Of a stretch of DNA of 64,000 nt, positions 1-12,285 are shown in pieces; position 1 is the first letter of the stretch, and the number at the start of each line of letters is the position of its first letter. Position numbers and translations under genes: made by a program. The stretch is from Monoplex corrugatus (Eukaryota; Mollusca; Gastropoda; Littorinimorpha; Ranellidae). The stretch spans positions 34,673,551 to 34,737,550 of the forward strand of contig JAPXFY010000031.1 of NCBI GenBank assembly GCA_030674185.1, in the 5' to 3' direction. The notes below the pieces were generated by a model. That model had not been told where the DNA came from and searched no databases. It saw only the letters and a list, made by a program, of their open reading frames with translations.

Positions 1-820
1 CAGGGGTCATGTACACATTGCTAGTTGTTTATTGAGATGTTTGTGATTAAATAATTGATAGTACAGGAGACATGCACACATTGCTAGTGTTTATTGAGAT
101 GTTTGTGATTGAATAATTGATAGTACAGGGGTCATGTACATATTGCTAGTAGTTTATTAAAATGTTTGTGATTAAATAATTGATATACAGAGGCCATGCA
201 CACATTGCTAGTTGTTTATTGAAATGTTTGTAATTAAATAATTGATAGTACAGGGGTCATGCACACATTGCTAGTAGTTTATTGAAATGTTTGTGATTAA
301 ATAATTGATAGTACAGAGGCCATGCACACATTGCTAGTGTTTATTGAGATGTTTGTGATTGAATAATTGATAGTACAGGGGTCATGTATACATTGCTAGT
401 AGTTTATTGAGATGTTTGTGATTAAATAATTGATAGTACAGGGGCCATGTACACATTGCTAGTACAGATGTTTGTGATTAAATAATTGATAGTACAGGGG
501 CCATGCACACATTGCTAGTAGTTTATTGAGATGTTTGTGATGAAATAATTGATAGTACAGGGGTCATGTACACATTGCTAGTAGAGATGTTTGTGATGAA
601 ATAATTGATAGTACAGGGGCCATGTACACATTGCTAGTAGTTTATTGAGATGTTTGTGATGAAATAATTAATAGTACAGGGGCCATGCACATATTGCTAA
701 TAGTTTATTGAGATGTTTGTGATTGAATAATTGATAGTACAGAGGCCATGCACACATTGCTAGCAGAGATGTTTGTGATTAGATAATTGATAGTACAGAG
801 GCCATGCACACATTGCTAGC
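1..820. repeat. 62-bp minisatellite, left edge
   Basis: About 14 head-to-tail copies of a 60-63 bp A/T-rich unit. Each starts near ACAGGGGTCATG, includes CACATTGCTAG and ends in AATAATTGATAGT. Some copies lack the GTTTATTGA block and are shorter. The array is cut by the window start, so its true length is unknown. It lies in the P450 intron after exon 7. Confidence 0.95.
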
Positions 821-821
821 A

Positions 822-1240
822 ATGTAAAATTCGCCCTTTCATCATGAACTTCTAGGGTTTTACAAGACAGGAAATAACTTTAGCTCACAGATTATGTCTC
901 AACTCACTCCGAACTAAATTCAGTAAAACCATCAAATGTATCTGTAGTGATTTTATAACAGTTAATCATCTTTTGTGTTGTCAGCAAATGCTACCATATT
1001 TCCCTACATCAGTTACAAATCTAAAACAGAAACATACTGATTTCACTCTGTATTTACACATTGCTAGGCATTTACTGCTCAGTCCCATAGGTCGTTTCCT
1101 TTGATTAAGCCTGATTGTTTTATACCTGTAACTCCCACCTATCCCTGTTTATTTGCTTGTTAGGTTTTTCCTTATTCCTTGACTGACACAACGTTTTTAC
1201 CTCGATAGAAAATTCCTCTTCTCCACCTTATCCCATCAGA
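822..1240 (+). mobile_element. 3' end fragment of an I-like non-LTR retrotransposon
   Basis: One frame reads ...LAHRLCLNSLRTKF, then KCICSDFITVNHLLCCQQML. This resembles the C-terminus of the RNase H-bearing LINE at 44425-44700 (LNALKTKYCKN, then VKCICSEQFTLFHCLFYC). The shared C-x-C...H...C spacing suggests the terminal zinc-knuckle-like motif of the same family. No upstream domain is present: the fragment abuts the 62-bp array. It is a 5'-truncated, inactive copy. Confidence 0.6.
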
Positions 1241-1289
1241 CAATAACAGATGCTTTATCGTACGTCAGCACAGGCACCTACATACTCAT

Positions 1290-1291
<2 letters not shown>

Positions 1292-1322
<31 letters not shown>

Positions 1323-1341
1323 CACACACACACACACACAC

Positions 1342-1391
<50 letters not shown>

Positions 1392-1393
1392 AC
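1292..1393. repeat. (CA)n microsatellite
   Basis: A near-pure CA tract with a few CC and TA interruptions. Confidence 0.95.
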
Positions 1394-1517
1394 CCTGTAC
1401 AAACTAATGCAGCCTGGCAGTTCTAACGTTCTGAATGCTTTTCTGTATGATGATACCTTATAATGAACAATGCCAACGTGACTTCATGGATTCATCCATC
1501 CCATAGTCACCTCTCTA

Positions 1518-1650
1518 TATTATTTATTTATTTATTTCAATGTTTATTTATTTATCTATTTCTTGTCCATTCATTTTATTTTATTTTATTTTGTTTCATT
1601 TCATTTTATTTTAATTTATTTATTTATTTATTTATTTCATTTCATTTTTT
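1518..1650. repeat. (TTTAT)n-like low-complexity tract
   Basis: Imperfect ATTT/TTTAT repeats with no coding content. The following ~50 bp (1662-1715) resemble part of the interspersed repeat at 22780, suggesting a small divergent fragment. Confidence 0.8.
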
Positions 1651-1853
1651 TCGTCAAAAAACACATATGTGAACAGACGTTAAAAGAAATAACAAACAAG
1701 GACGATATTGTTAACGATAAGGATGCTGGTAGATCTGGTGTTAGTGTTACTTGGTTATTATTGCTAGATAATGCTGTGACCATTCAAATGAAGATTATGA
1801 CAATGACAATGATGACAACAAAGTTGTAACCAGTTTTGTTGCCCAGACTTCAC

Positions 1854-1990
1854 CTCATCGACACAGTTCTGGCACTGTTCCTGTATGTGAGGATGGGCAA
1901 CGAGGTACAGGATCAACCAATCCATAGCGGTAGATGTGGTCTCAGTTCCAGCAACAAATAGGTCAATGATCACACGCCTCATGCTGACCT
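1854..1990 (-). CDS. P450 exon 7: I-helix with AGTETT
   Basis: The acceptor is TTTGTTTCAG, ending at 1991. The donor is GAG|GTGAAG at 1853. The exon completes Glu, then reads VSMRRVIIDLFVAGTETTST and AMDWLILYLVAHPHIQEQCQ, then NCVDE. AGTETT is the A/G-G-x-D/E-T-T oxygen-activation motif of the I-helix, with the acidic residue and catalytic Thr present. HPxIQxxCQxxVDEV is the standard J-helix lead-in. It ends in phase 0. No later P450 exon is visible before position 1, so the heme-ligand exons lie outside the window. Confidence 0.95.
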
Positions 1991-2034
1991 CTGAAACAAA
2001 CAAGCCACAAACATCAAACACAATAGAAATGAAA

Positions 2035-2265
2035 CATACTTTCTGTTACTGGATGGGGGGAGCCCAGACCAATGCCCAAACATTATTAGGTCAGATCACT
2101 TTCAGGTCCTTAACATACTTTCTGTTACTGGATGGGCAGCCCAGACCAATGCCCAAACATTATTAGGTCAGATCACTTTCAGGTCCTTAAATACTTTCTG
2201 TTACTGGATGGGGAACCCAGACCAATGCCCAAACATTATTAGGTCAGATCGCTTTCAGGTCCTTT
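2035..2265. repeat. Three copies of a ~77-bp unit
   Basis: Three tandem copies that begin CTTTCTGTTACTGGATGGG and include CCAATGCCCAAACATTATTA. They start about 45 bp upstream of the exon 7 acceptor, inside the preceding P450 intron. Copies differ by a few indels around the GGGG run. Confidence 0.9.
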
Positions 2266-2427
2266 GTCACCAGTGTGAACTGTTGTCATGTGACAAAGTT
2301 TCCCAGCTCCCTCAAGCAAGATAAATAAGAGACGGTTGTCGTTCAGTCCCGTTTCCATTCATTCGCACAGAACCTCGAAAGACAGGCATAGTTCAATTGT
2401 TTGTAAATGCAGTGCCCCCTCCTAACA

Positions 2428-2459
2428 CACACATACACACACACACACACACACACGGG

Positions 2460-2532
<73 letters not shown>
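2428..2532. repeat. (CA)n microsatellite
   Basis: A CA tract with one GGGG interruption near 2457. The segment 2690-2770 just after it resembles the 3' half of the SINE at 60130-60410 (GGAAACATGAAAACAC), so a small SINE remnant is likely. Confidence 0.9.
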
Positions 2533-2533
<1 letters not shown>

Positions 2534-3229
2534 CACATGTGTTCAAATGACCACACGCGGTACTGTACATGATAATAACTGAAGAAGCAGTGTTCATTCT
2601 GCACAGATGTGTTAGTGCCTAAACCCCTTAGCTTGTAGAAAAATTTGTAGAAAAATTGATTAAGCACGTTAAAGATCTGTAAGTCATACCAGTGTCCGTT
2701 GTCTTATGGAAACATGAAAACACTGAACACACTCGCCCCCTGAAGACACAGTACGCAGACTACGTAGCAACATACTGTCTGCACAGTGTGGTCAATAACC
2801 ACATGCATACAAGCATCCTAGAAAAATTGGAACGCTACGAAAAGCAGTCCCCCACCCCCTTAAACAAACAAACAAACCAAAACCAAAAAAAAAACCCAAC
2901 CAACCAACCCACCCTCGCCCTCACCCACCAATCAATCACCAAGCAAACCACATACAACAACAGCAGCAAATAAGAACAACAACAACTGTCGCCCATGAAT
3001 ATAATCTAGCAAAAACATGTCAGTGTAGTTTCCCTGTATTAACTTAATCTTGTTTTTAGCAGATTGTTTTACTGGAACTTCCCAACAGAAACACTACAAA
3101 TGGTTTCAGCTGAACTGACCTGAATTAGGGTCGAACATGAAAAAGGGTGGCAAAACGTCACAACGGATGAGTATGTGTCTGTATGTGTGTCTGTGTGTGC
3201 TGTCAGTAATGTGGTTACAAACTACATTT

Positions 3230-3520
3230 CACCAGACAATACTATGCCATGTCCAGAATACATAGGAAAACAGAAGCTGAAATGTTTCCGTCAGCTCATG
3301 AGGCTTCCAAGTAGAACAGCCAGCAAACAAAGGTTATAACACGAAAAGTCATGGATCCAAAGGAAGGGAGCCTCATAGGAAAAAATGGACAGAAGGTGTA
3401 AAAGAAACAACTGAGAGAATCAACCTAACTATGGCAGACCCTACCTACCTGGCCCACATCCGAAAGCTGCATCTCCCCTCAACGCTTAACGGTACAAGAG
3501 GACAGCAAAAGTAAGTAAAG
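3230..3520 (+). mobile_element. Possible LINE 3' coding remnant
   Basis: The frame reads KLKCFRQLMRLPSRTASKQR with stops further on, similar in style to the FGHVMRLP-type C-terminal stretch common at the end of LINE polyproteins. The match is short and decayed. The rest of 2980-3780 shows no recognisable gene. Confidence 0.35.
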
Positions 3521-3782
3521 TAATGAATACTTTATGCTGATAATGATATTCATGACTTTCGGTCAATCTCACTTCTTAACTCAAAACAATATAGATCTTA
3601 ATGCCACGTAAGAACTCTTTCAATTTCGATATACATGGAATGACAAAATGTCCACTTTCAGGTGGAATTTTCGAGTTTTGTCACCACAAGTACAACGGAA
3701 TAAAGCTCCAGGTAGACTTGATTTGTCTGTTAGGACTTAATTGGAATCCGTCAGAATAGGCATAACACAATACACGGCTAGA

Positions 3783-6700
3783 CATTATCATGGACAACAC
3801 ACAGACATTATCATGGACAACACACAGACATTATCATAGGACAACACACAGACATTATCATGGACAACACACAGACATTACTATGGACAACACACAGACA
3901 TTACCATAGACAACACACAGACATTACATAGGACAACACACAGAATTATCATGGACATACACAGACATTATCATGGACAACACACAGACATTATATAGAC
4001 AACACACAGACATTATCATGGACAACACACAGACATTACCATAGACAACACACAGACATTACATGGACACACACAGACATTATCACGGACAACACACAGA
4101 CATTACATGGACAACACACAGACATTATCATGGACAACACACAGACATTATCATGGACACACAAGACATTACATAGGACAACACACAGACATTACCATAG
4201 ACAACACACAGACATTACATAGACAACACACAGACATTATCATGGACAACACACAGACATTATCATGGACAACACACAGACATTATCATGACAACACACA
4301 GACATTATCATGGACAGACACACAGACATTACCATAGAATCATACACACAAGACATTACCATAGACAACACACAGACATTATCATGGACAACACACAACA
4401 TGACAACAACAGCATTGACATGACAACACAGACATTATCATGGACACACAGACATTATCATGGACAACACACAGACATTATCTATGGACAACACACAGAC
4501 ATTATATAGACAACACAGAACATTACATGGACATGACACACAGACATTATCATGGACAAACAACGACACATTACTGACACACAGACATTACATGGACAAC
4601 ACACAGACATTACATGGCAACACAGACATACAGAAACACAGACATTATCATGGACAACACACAGACATTATCATGGACATCACACAGACATTATCATGGA
4701 CAACACACAGACATTATCATGGACAGCACACAGACATTATCATGGACATCACACAGACATTATCATGGACAACACACAGACATTATCATGGACAGCACAC
4801 AGACATTACCATGGAACACACAGACATTATCATGGACAACACACAGACATTATCATGGACACACACAGACATTACTATGGACAACACAGACATTATCATG
4901 GACAACACACAGACATTACCATAGACAACACACAGAATTACTATGGACAACACACAGACATTATCATGGACAGCACACAGACATTATCATGGACAACACA
5001 CAGACATTATCATGGACAACACACAGACATTACATGGACACACACAGACATTATCATGGACAACACACAGACATTATCATGGACATCACACAGACATTAT
5101 CTGGACAACACACAGACATTATCATGGAAAACACACAGACATTATCATGGACATCACACAGACATTATCATGGACACACACAGACATTATCATGGACATC
5201 ACACAGACATTACCATGACATCACACAGACATTATCATGGAACACAGACATCATGACATCACACGACATTACTCATGGACAACACAGACATTTCATGGAC
5301 AGCACAATATTACTATGGACAACACACAGACATTACATGGACATACACAGACATTACCATGGACAACACACAGACATTATATGGACATACCAGACATTAT
5401 CATGTACAACACACAGACATTATCATGGACAATACATAGACATTACTATGGACATCACACAGACATTATCATGGGCATCACACAGACATTACTATGGACA
5501 TCACACAGACATTATCATGGACAATACATAGACATTATCATGGGCATCACACAGACATTACTATAGACATCACACAGACATTACTATAGACATCACACAG
5601 ACATTACCATGGACAACACACAGACATTACTATAGACATCACACAGACATTACTATAGACATCACACAGACATTACCATGGACAACACACAGACATTACT
5701 ATGGACATCACACAGACATTACTATAGACATCACACAGACATTACCATGGACAACACACAGACATTACTATGGACATCACACAGACATTACTATAGACAT
5801 CACACAGACATTACTATAGACATCACACAGACATTACCATGGACAACACACAGACATTACTATAGACATCACACAGACATTACTATAGACATCACACAGA
5901 CATTACCATGGCAACACACAGACATTACTATGGACATCACACAGACATTATCATGTACAACACACAGACATTATCATGGACAATACATAGACATTATCAT
6001 GGGCATCAACAGACATTACTATAGACATCACACAGACATTACTATAGACATCACACAGACATTACTATAGACATCACACAGACATTACTATGGACAACAC
6101 ACAGACATTACTATAGACATCACACAGACATTACTATAGACATCACAGAGACATTACCATAGACATCACACAGACATTACTATAGACAACACACAGACAT
6201 TACTATAGACATCACACAGACATTACTATGGACAACACACAGACATTATCATGGACAACACACAGACATTATCATGGACAACACACAGACATTATCATGG
6301 ACAACACACAGACATTATCATGGACAACACACAGACATTACTATGGACAAAACACAGACATTATCATGGCATCACACATACATTATCATGGCATCACACA
6401 GACATTATCATGGACAACACACAGACATTACCATAGACATCACAAAGACATTACTATAGACATCACACAGACATTACCATAGACATCACACAGACATTAC
6501 CATAGACATCACACAGACATTAACATAGACATCACACAGACATTACTATAGACATCACACAGACATTACCATAGACATCACACAGACATTACTATAGACA
6601 GCACACAGACATTACTATAGACAACACACAGACATTATCATGGGCATCACACAGACATTATCATGGGCATCACACAGACATTATCATGGGCATCACACAG

Positions 6701-7019
6701 ACATTATCATGGGCATCACACAGACATTATCATGGACAACACACAGACATTATCATAGACATCACACAGACATTACTATGAACAACACACAGACATTACC
6801 ATAGACATCACACAGACATTACTATAGACAACACACAGACATTACTATAGACAACACACAGACATTACCATAGACAACACACAGACATTACCATAGACAT
6901 CACACAGACATTACCATAGACAACACACAGACATTACTATAGACAACACACAGACATTACCATAGACAACACACAGACATTACTATAGACAACACACAGA
7001 CACTACCATAGACAACACA
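3783..7019. repeat. 23-bp minisatellite, 3.2 kb
   Basis: Roughly 140 copies of a 23-bp unit, ACACAGACATTATCATGG plus ACAAC or ACATC. Sub-blocks carry different variants: TCATGGACAAC dominates 3783-5400, and TATAGACATC dominates about 5550-6640 and recurs to the end. Because 23 is not a multiple of three, the unit cycles through all frames, and stop-poor variants create several long but meaningless open frames (for example 4614-5531). The array lies in the intron between exons 6 and 7 and stops about 42 bp from the exon 6 donor. Confidence 0.97.
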
Positions 7020-7061
7020 TACACACTGAAGCAGGAAAGACCAAATGTTGATAGAGCTTAC

Positions 7062-7221
7062 CATCATAGAGTGAAGTGTCTTCACCCTCTTGACCAGTCT
7101 TCATGTACAAATCCACAAAATCCCGGATTTCATTGGGATCATAGGTCTCTATGTGCTCTTTCAGAATCTTCTTCAGACACTCGTCAATGGCCTTGAAGGT
7201 AGTCACTACTGTTTGGAGTGT
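7062..7221 (-). CDS. P450 exon 6: G-H region
   Basis: The acceptor is TTGGACAG, ending at 7222. The donor is GATG|GTAAGC at 7061. It opens in phase 0 as TLQTVVTTFKAIDECLKKIL and continues KEHIETYDPNEIRDFVDLYM, then KTGQEGEDTSLYD. The (E)T-x-D-P-N-x-x-R-D-F-V/I-D segment is a strong CYP2-clan signature preceding the I-helix. The exon ends in phase 1 and exon 7 completes a Glu. A 23-bp minisatellite more than 3.2 kb long ends only about 42 nt past its donor. Confidence 0.93.
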
Positions 7222-7744
7222 CTGTCCAAGGAGAAAAAAACTCACACTGTGTAACACAGGCATTTTGACATCTATCAGTATCTGATAATCTGTACTGGTG
7301 TCACATGCTCTAAGTCGTGAGTCAGCTAAAACACCTCCCACACCATAGACAAATTCCACAAACAAAACACTCCTGTACAGAATGAAATATCTAGAAAAAT
7401 AGTTTAGTTCTTGTATATTCCAATAATCAACACTATCTTAGAGGCCAGTGCTCCACATCCTTAACAGTAAATCCAAAACAAAAAACAAAAAAACATAACA
7501 GAAGAAAATAAGAAATGGACAACAACAACCAAAACTGTATCTGGCGTGGCAGCTGTAACCAGCACGTCACAACGTAGCTATGTACAGACGTTGCAGTGTA
7601 CAGCAAAAAATGCAATACAATTTTGGTCAGCATCAGGCCCGTAGTATTCCTGAAATGATCATACACTTAATACGACTGCATTAATCACAACAACAGCAAC
7701 AATATATGTACATATGTACATATAGTATATATTTATATATATAT

Positions 7745-8520
7745 ACATTCTCAGGAAACCTCCAGACATCTCTGAAGAAGAAATAACTCCAGTCTTCACG
7801 GAGGAGCTGAATATCAAGAAAGGGCCGTTTACGTTGGACGAACTACTGATGGCAGTGAAAAGCATTAAGTGTCGAAAAGCATGCGGACTCGATGAGATAC
7901 CAGCGGAAGTATGGAACATAGAGGAATTTCACCAGATACTGCTGGAATGCTGCAACAACGTTTATAACCAAGACCCAATAATCAAATGGACTAAAGGATG
8001 CCTGCTTCCTTTCCCCAAGAAAGGTGACCTCAGAATCACAAAGAACTACCGCAGAATCACATTAACTGCAATTTCTGCAAAGATCTTCAACCTAATGCAC
8101 CTAAATAGGATAAAACCGGAGACTGATCCAGTTCTGAGGAAAAACCAAAACGGGTTTCGCCAAAACAGATCGACATCAGGACAAATACTCACCATCAGAC
8201 GTATATTGGAAGGCATAAAATCCCAAAACCTCCCAGCTGTTCTCCTATTTATCGACTTTTCCAAAGCTTTTGATTCGATCCATCGAGGAAAGATGAAGGA
8301 GATTCTAACTGCATATGGACTACCCAAGGAAACAGTAGACGCCATCATGATGCTGTATCAGAATACCCACTGTATGGTTCGACATCACTGCTGGAGTCCT
8401 TCAAGGAGATACGCTTGCCCACTACATTTTCATCATCTGTCTCGATTATATGCTGAGGAAAGCAGTGGATAAGAACAAAAAATTCGGCTTTACCCTCACA
8501 AAACAGAAGAGCAGACAATG
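7745..8520 (+). mobile_element. LINE reverse-transcriptase fragment (broken)
   Basis: The frame from about 7755 reads PFTLDELLMAVKSIK, KACGLDEIPAEVW and NGFRQNRSTSGQILTIRRIL, then LFIDFSKAFDSIHRGKM, which are RT fingers and palm motif A (F-x-D-F-S-K-A-F-D). The region around motif B is damaged: MVR at about 8380 jumps to DITAGVLQGDTLA with several residues missing, then the frame shifts by one into IFIICLDYMLR. The catalytic YADD box is not reached, because the copy ends near 8520 against a different LINE. An APE-type non-LTR element is likely; the clade is not assigned. It lies in the intron between exons 5 and 6. Confidence 0.85.
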
Positions 8521-9545
8521 GACAATGTTGTGAAATTCGATAAATGAAGTTTGTGAAGAAATCCCTAACTTTGAAAGAAAAGCAAAGAACTGGGTGACAA
8601 AAGAAATTTTAAGCTTGATGGAAGAACGTGGGAGGGCAAAAGGAAAAGAGGAAGAATACAAAAAGATACACAAGGAAATCAGTAATATGTGCAATGAAGC
8701 TAAGAAAGCTTGGATGGAAACAAAATGCAAAGACATAGAAGACCAACTCAAAACAGATCCTACGTTTATGCACAGAAACACTGAAGAAATTGCCCACAGG
8801 AAAAAGGCATGAAAGCTAAATCAACTGGTTGCTTAAAATCAAAAGATGGTAAGATTATTATGGTAAAAGACGAAATGTTAGACACACAGGGAGAGTACAT
8901 TAAAGACCTTTTAGACTATGACAGAAAGGAAGAACACGTCACAAGAAAAGAACGTTGAAGGACCACCAATAATGAAAGATGAAGTTAGAGCAGCGCTTAA
9001 AAAAGATGAAACGTGGAAAAGCCCCAGGACCAGACAATATTACTACAGAAATAATTGAGGCTCTAGATGAATTTGGCATTAGAAAAAATAACAGTCCTCC
9101 TAAATGAAATTCATGACACCGGCAAAAATCCAAACTGATTCGTCAAAATCCATTTTTTCATTGCACTTTCAAAGAAAGCAGGGCCTATAGAATGAGGCCC
9201 CCGTCGTCCAATCAGCTTGATAAGTCGTGTAACAAATCTAAGAAGAATAATCATGATGAGTACAAGGAACAAAATCAAAAGAGAAATAGCAGAAGAACGA
9301 TGTGGGTTTGTTGAAGGGAAAGGAACTATTAGTGCCATTTACATCTTAAAAACTCTCATAGAAAGTGCAATGAAAAAATGGATTTTGACGAATCAGTTTG
9401 GATTTTTGCCGGTGTCATGAATTTCATTTAGGAGGACTGTTATTTTTTCTAATGCCAAATTCAATGAAGTTGAATAAGCATGTATATTCATGTTTTGATC
9501 AGATAAGTCACGAAGAATTGATCAACACCTTCATTAGACTTGATC
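8521..9545 (+). mobile_element. LINE linker/RT-start fragment (family of 12286-13722), with internal inversion
   Basis: The frame reads AKNWVTKEILSLMEERGRAK, then EYKKIHKEISNMCNEAKKAW, the basic, helical linker between endonuclease and RT, followed by KRGKAPGPDN and EIHDTG-type residues at 9010-9120. Normal order breaks at 9170. Bases 9361-9463 are an exact reverse complement of 9068-9170, with LINE sequence (RNKIKREIAEERCGFVEGKG) in the 190-bp spacer. Frames are open only in pieces, so the copy is dead. Confidence 0.85.
9068..9463. repeat. Perfect 103-bp inverted repeat, 190-bp spacer
   Basis: Arm 9068-9170 and arm 9361-9463 are perfect reverse complements over 103 bp by direct comparison, ending sharply at both sides. 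The arms are LINE-derived. Confidence 0.95.
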
Positions 9546-10197
9546 CATCCATCAAGTAGTTTCTGGGGTGATGGAAATGTTTGTTACTTCTGCATAAAAA
9601 AAGACTTGTATGCCACGAACTGATAGTATTTACAGAAGAAGGCAAGATCAAAACGGGCCTCGGGTGTTTTGAAGAACTATGGCGGGTTGTCGAAAAATCT
9701 GGGGAAGTCTGAAACAGCTGCTAGCCCTATGTCTGTCTTTTGCAAATGAGAAAGTATACAAATTCCAAGAGGAGTAATTACATTTCGATTTTCTTCAAAA
9801 TTGGTTTTAAATTTGGGGCTCAAGAAGTAATCAAAAGCAAGATTTTCGTCTACACAGAACAATTTTAAGTGGAAGTTGAAGATTAGTTTCAGTCATCGTT
9901 TGGAGAGGGAGGGTTCCCCTGCCTGTGCATATAAACTGTATGCACGGGTTGTTCTGAATGCTGTAAGACAGAGGTTGTGAGAGGAAGGAAAGAAAAGCTG
10001 GAGGAAAAGAGCAAAAAGAGAAATGGAAGAAAAAACAAGACACAGGAGGAAGAATGCAGAATCAGTAAGTGGGAGAGGGATGACCAGAAAGAGGAAGGGG
10101 AAAAGACAAGAAGGAAGAGAGGAAGAAGAGCGGAAGTGGAAGAGCAGGAAGAGGGAGAGAAAAGGGAAGGAAAGGCAGGAGACAAAAATTCTCTCAC
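9546..10197. other. Intron sequence without a recognised element; purine-rich tract
   Basis: 9546-9960 shows no recognised gene or repeat. 9977-10190 is strongly purine-rich on the plus strand (GAGGAAG-type), i.e. a long pyrimidine tract in the P450 transcript just past the exon 5 donor. Open frames here reflect composition, not coding. Confidence 0.6.
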
Positions 10198-10324
10198 CTT
10201 TTTCTCTGAAGGCAAAAACCGAGTGAGAGAGACAAAGTTGGCAGGAGTGAAAAGCGCAGGTTGTCTCACGGTTTCAGCCACCCTGTCGGATAGCTCTACA
10301 AACGTGGGGTCAAGGTAATCAAAT
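10198..10324 (-). CDS. P450 exon 5: F/G-helix region
   Basis: The acceptor is GACCACAG, ending at 10325. The donor is AAAAAG|GTGAGA at 10197. The exon completes the split Arg of exon 4 to give GNRFDYLDPTFVELSDRVAE, then TVRQPALFTPANFVSLTRFL and PSEKK. The FDYxDPxFxxL opening is characteristic of the CYP2 exon after the D/E region. The rest covers the F and G helices, which are variable and usually shape substrate access. The exon ends in phase 0. Downstream in transcript sense, the intron starts with a long pyrimidine-rich tract (10141-9977). Confidence 0.9.
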
Positions 10325-10446
10325 CTGTGGTCAAACAAACATGGTCAATGAATTCAGATCTATAATACACACTTGCTTTATTAATCAAATATTGAAAATT
10401 ACAGAGTAGAGCCTCTAGGCTTGAACCACTCAAAACTCATTTCACT

Positions 10447-10449
<3 letters not shown>

Positions 10450-10528
<79 letters not shown>
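10450..10528. repeat. (CA)n microsatellite
   Basis: A pure CA tract of about 78 bp that runs into the 30-bp array. Confidence 0.95.
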
Positions 10529-10529
<1 letters not shown>

Positions 10530-10534
10530 CCATA

Positions 10535-11262
10535 ACACAAACATAAGTCACACAACGACATAAACACAAACATCATTTACACAAATACCCAAACACAAAC
10601 ACCATTCACACAACTACGTAAGACACAAACATAATTCACACAACTACCTAAACACAAATACCATTCACACAACTATCTAAAACATCAATATCTTTCACAC
10701 AGCTACTTAAAACACAAACAGCATTCACACAACTACTTAAAACACAAACATCATTCACACAACTACTTAAAACACAAACATTATTCACGAATTGCATAAA
10801 CACAAACATCATTCACGCAACTACTTAAAACAAACATCATTCACACAGCTACTTAAAACACAAACACATTCACACAGCTACTGAAAACACAAACATCATT
10901 CACACAACTACTTAAAACACAAACGTCATTCACAAACGTATTTAAAATACAAACATCATTCACATAACTACTTAAAACACAAACATCATTCACACAACTA
11001 TTTAAATCACAAACATCATTCACAGAACTACCTAAAACACAAACATCATTCACACAACTACATAAACACAAACATCATCCACATAACTACTTAAAACACA
11101 AACACCATTCACACAGCTACTTAAAACACAAAATCATTCGCACAACTATTTAAAACACAAACATCACTCACAACAACTACTTAAAACACAAACATTATTC
11201 ACACAATTACATAAACACAAACATCATTCACGCAACTACTTAAAACAAACATCATTCACTCA
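10535..11262. repeat. 30-bp degenerate minisatellite
   Basis: About 24 copies of a unit like ACACAAACATCATTCACACA plus ACTACTTAAA. In the minus frame it gives repeated VNDVCVLSS. Copies drift by 1-3 bp in length. It lies in the intron between exons 4 and 5 and probably grew from the adjoining CA tract. Confidence 0.95.
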
Positions 11263-11717
11263 TCAACACAGCCATCGCTGTATCAGTGTTGTAAGACTTC
11301 TTCAGCCCTTTCACTCCCTCACCCTCTCCAGCAGCTTTATGCAGATTACTGACCCGTTTACTGTCCCACCCTTTCTACCGGCTGTCTTCAATTTCAGTCC
11401 CAACCTTTTTGCTCCTTCATTCTATCCACCGGAATCCTGAAGTTTCAATCCTAATCTTTTCATTCCTTCACACTACCAGCTTTCTGCAAGAAAGGCAGTT
11501 GATTACAACATCAAAAGCTGGTAAACGGGATGAGAGCATGAAACGGTTAGGAAGCTGGTGGATCGAGTGAGAGAATGAAAAGTTGAAAGGAAGCAATTTG
11601 AGGCACTGTGGACTGAAGCCATGTCAACTTTAATCAATTCATTGTTCATCTGCCAGAACTGCAATTGATAAATTTACTTTTTTTTTTCAAATGAATTTCA
11701 GCAGAGTACGTGCACGC

Positions 11718-11728
11718 ACGCACACACA

Positions 11729-11797
<69 letters not shown>

Positions 11798-11838
11798 CAC
11801 ACACACACACACAAACAAACAAACAAACAAACAAATAA
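11718..11838. repeat. (CA)n plus (CAAA)n tract
   Basis: A CA tract to about 11810 followed by CAAA repeats. In P450 transcript sense it is a UG tract beginning 35-65 nt after the exon 4 donor (11874). Confidence 0.95.
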
Positions 11839-11874
11839 ACAAATAAACACACGCACGCGTATTATCATTTTCAC

Positions 11875-12100
11875 CTGTTTCCTAAGGAGACACTGCAGAT
11901 CACGTTACATGTAAACTTGTTCAGAAGCGGTTTCAAGATCATGGGTTGACCTTGAATTTTCTCGATGGCCTCCATGACTGCATGCACTTCTTCGTGCACG
12001 CGCTGTTCTAGGGTCTTTTTTCCCACACCAAAGTCTCTCAAGGTCATCAAGGTCAGTTGCCTGAGTGCTTTCCACTTCGGTCCGTCAGACATTAATACTC
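11875..12100 (-). CDS. P450 exon 4: C-helix WxxxR heme-propionate motif
   Basis: The acceptor is ATATTCAG, ending at 12101. The donor is ACAG|GTGAAA at 11874. The exon reads (G)VLMSDGPKWKALRQLTLMT, then RDFGVGKKTLEQRVHEEV, and ends KFTCNVICSVSLGN with a split Arg. WKALR is the C-helix WxxxR motif, whose Trp and Arg contact a heme propionate. NVICS..LGNRF is the conserved D/E-helix stretch of CYP2 proteins. Starting in phase 1 and ending in phase 2, it joins cleanly to exons 3 and 5. The first ~10 exon bases and the adjoining acceptor are the start of a tandemly duplicated unit that recurs at about 13798. Confidence 0.93.
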
Positions 12101-12137
12101 CTGAATATTGATCAACGCTTTATAATACATCCATCTT

Positions 12138-12250
12138 TTCATCCATCCAGCCATCTATATATCTAGCTAGCTAGCTAATTATCTATCCATCCATCTATCT
12201 CATCATCCATCCATCTCCATCCATCCATCCATCTATCTGTCTATCTATCT
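12138..12250. repeat. (ATCC)n/(TATC)n tract, copy 1
   Basis: Tetranucleotide runs ATCC then TATC/CTAG, immediately upstream (transcript sense) of exon 4. The same order recurs, much expanded, at 13840-14213. Confidence 0.9.
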
Positions 12251-12285
12251 TTTATGCAAGTTGCATAGTCATATTTACCATAATA

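Noticed and set aside
4107..6482. Several His/Asp/Thr-rich frames of 60-305 codons
   Set aside because: They are the 23-bp minisatellite read in shifting frames.
7834..8472. 212-codon frame as a host gene
   Set aside because: It contains RT palm motifs (FIDFSKAFD) and is truncated; it is a LINE remnant. Its first codon is TTG, not ATG.
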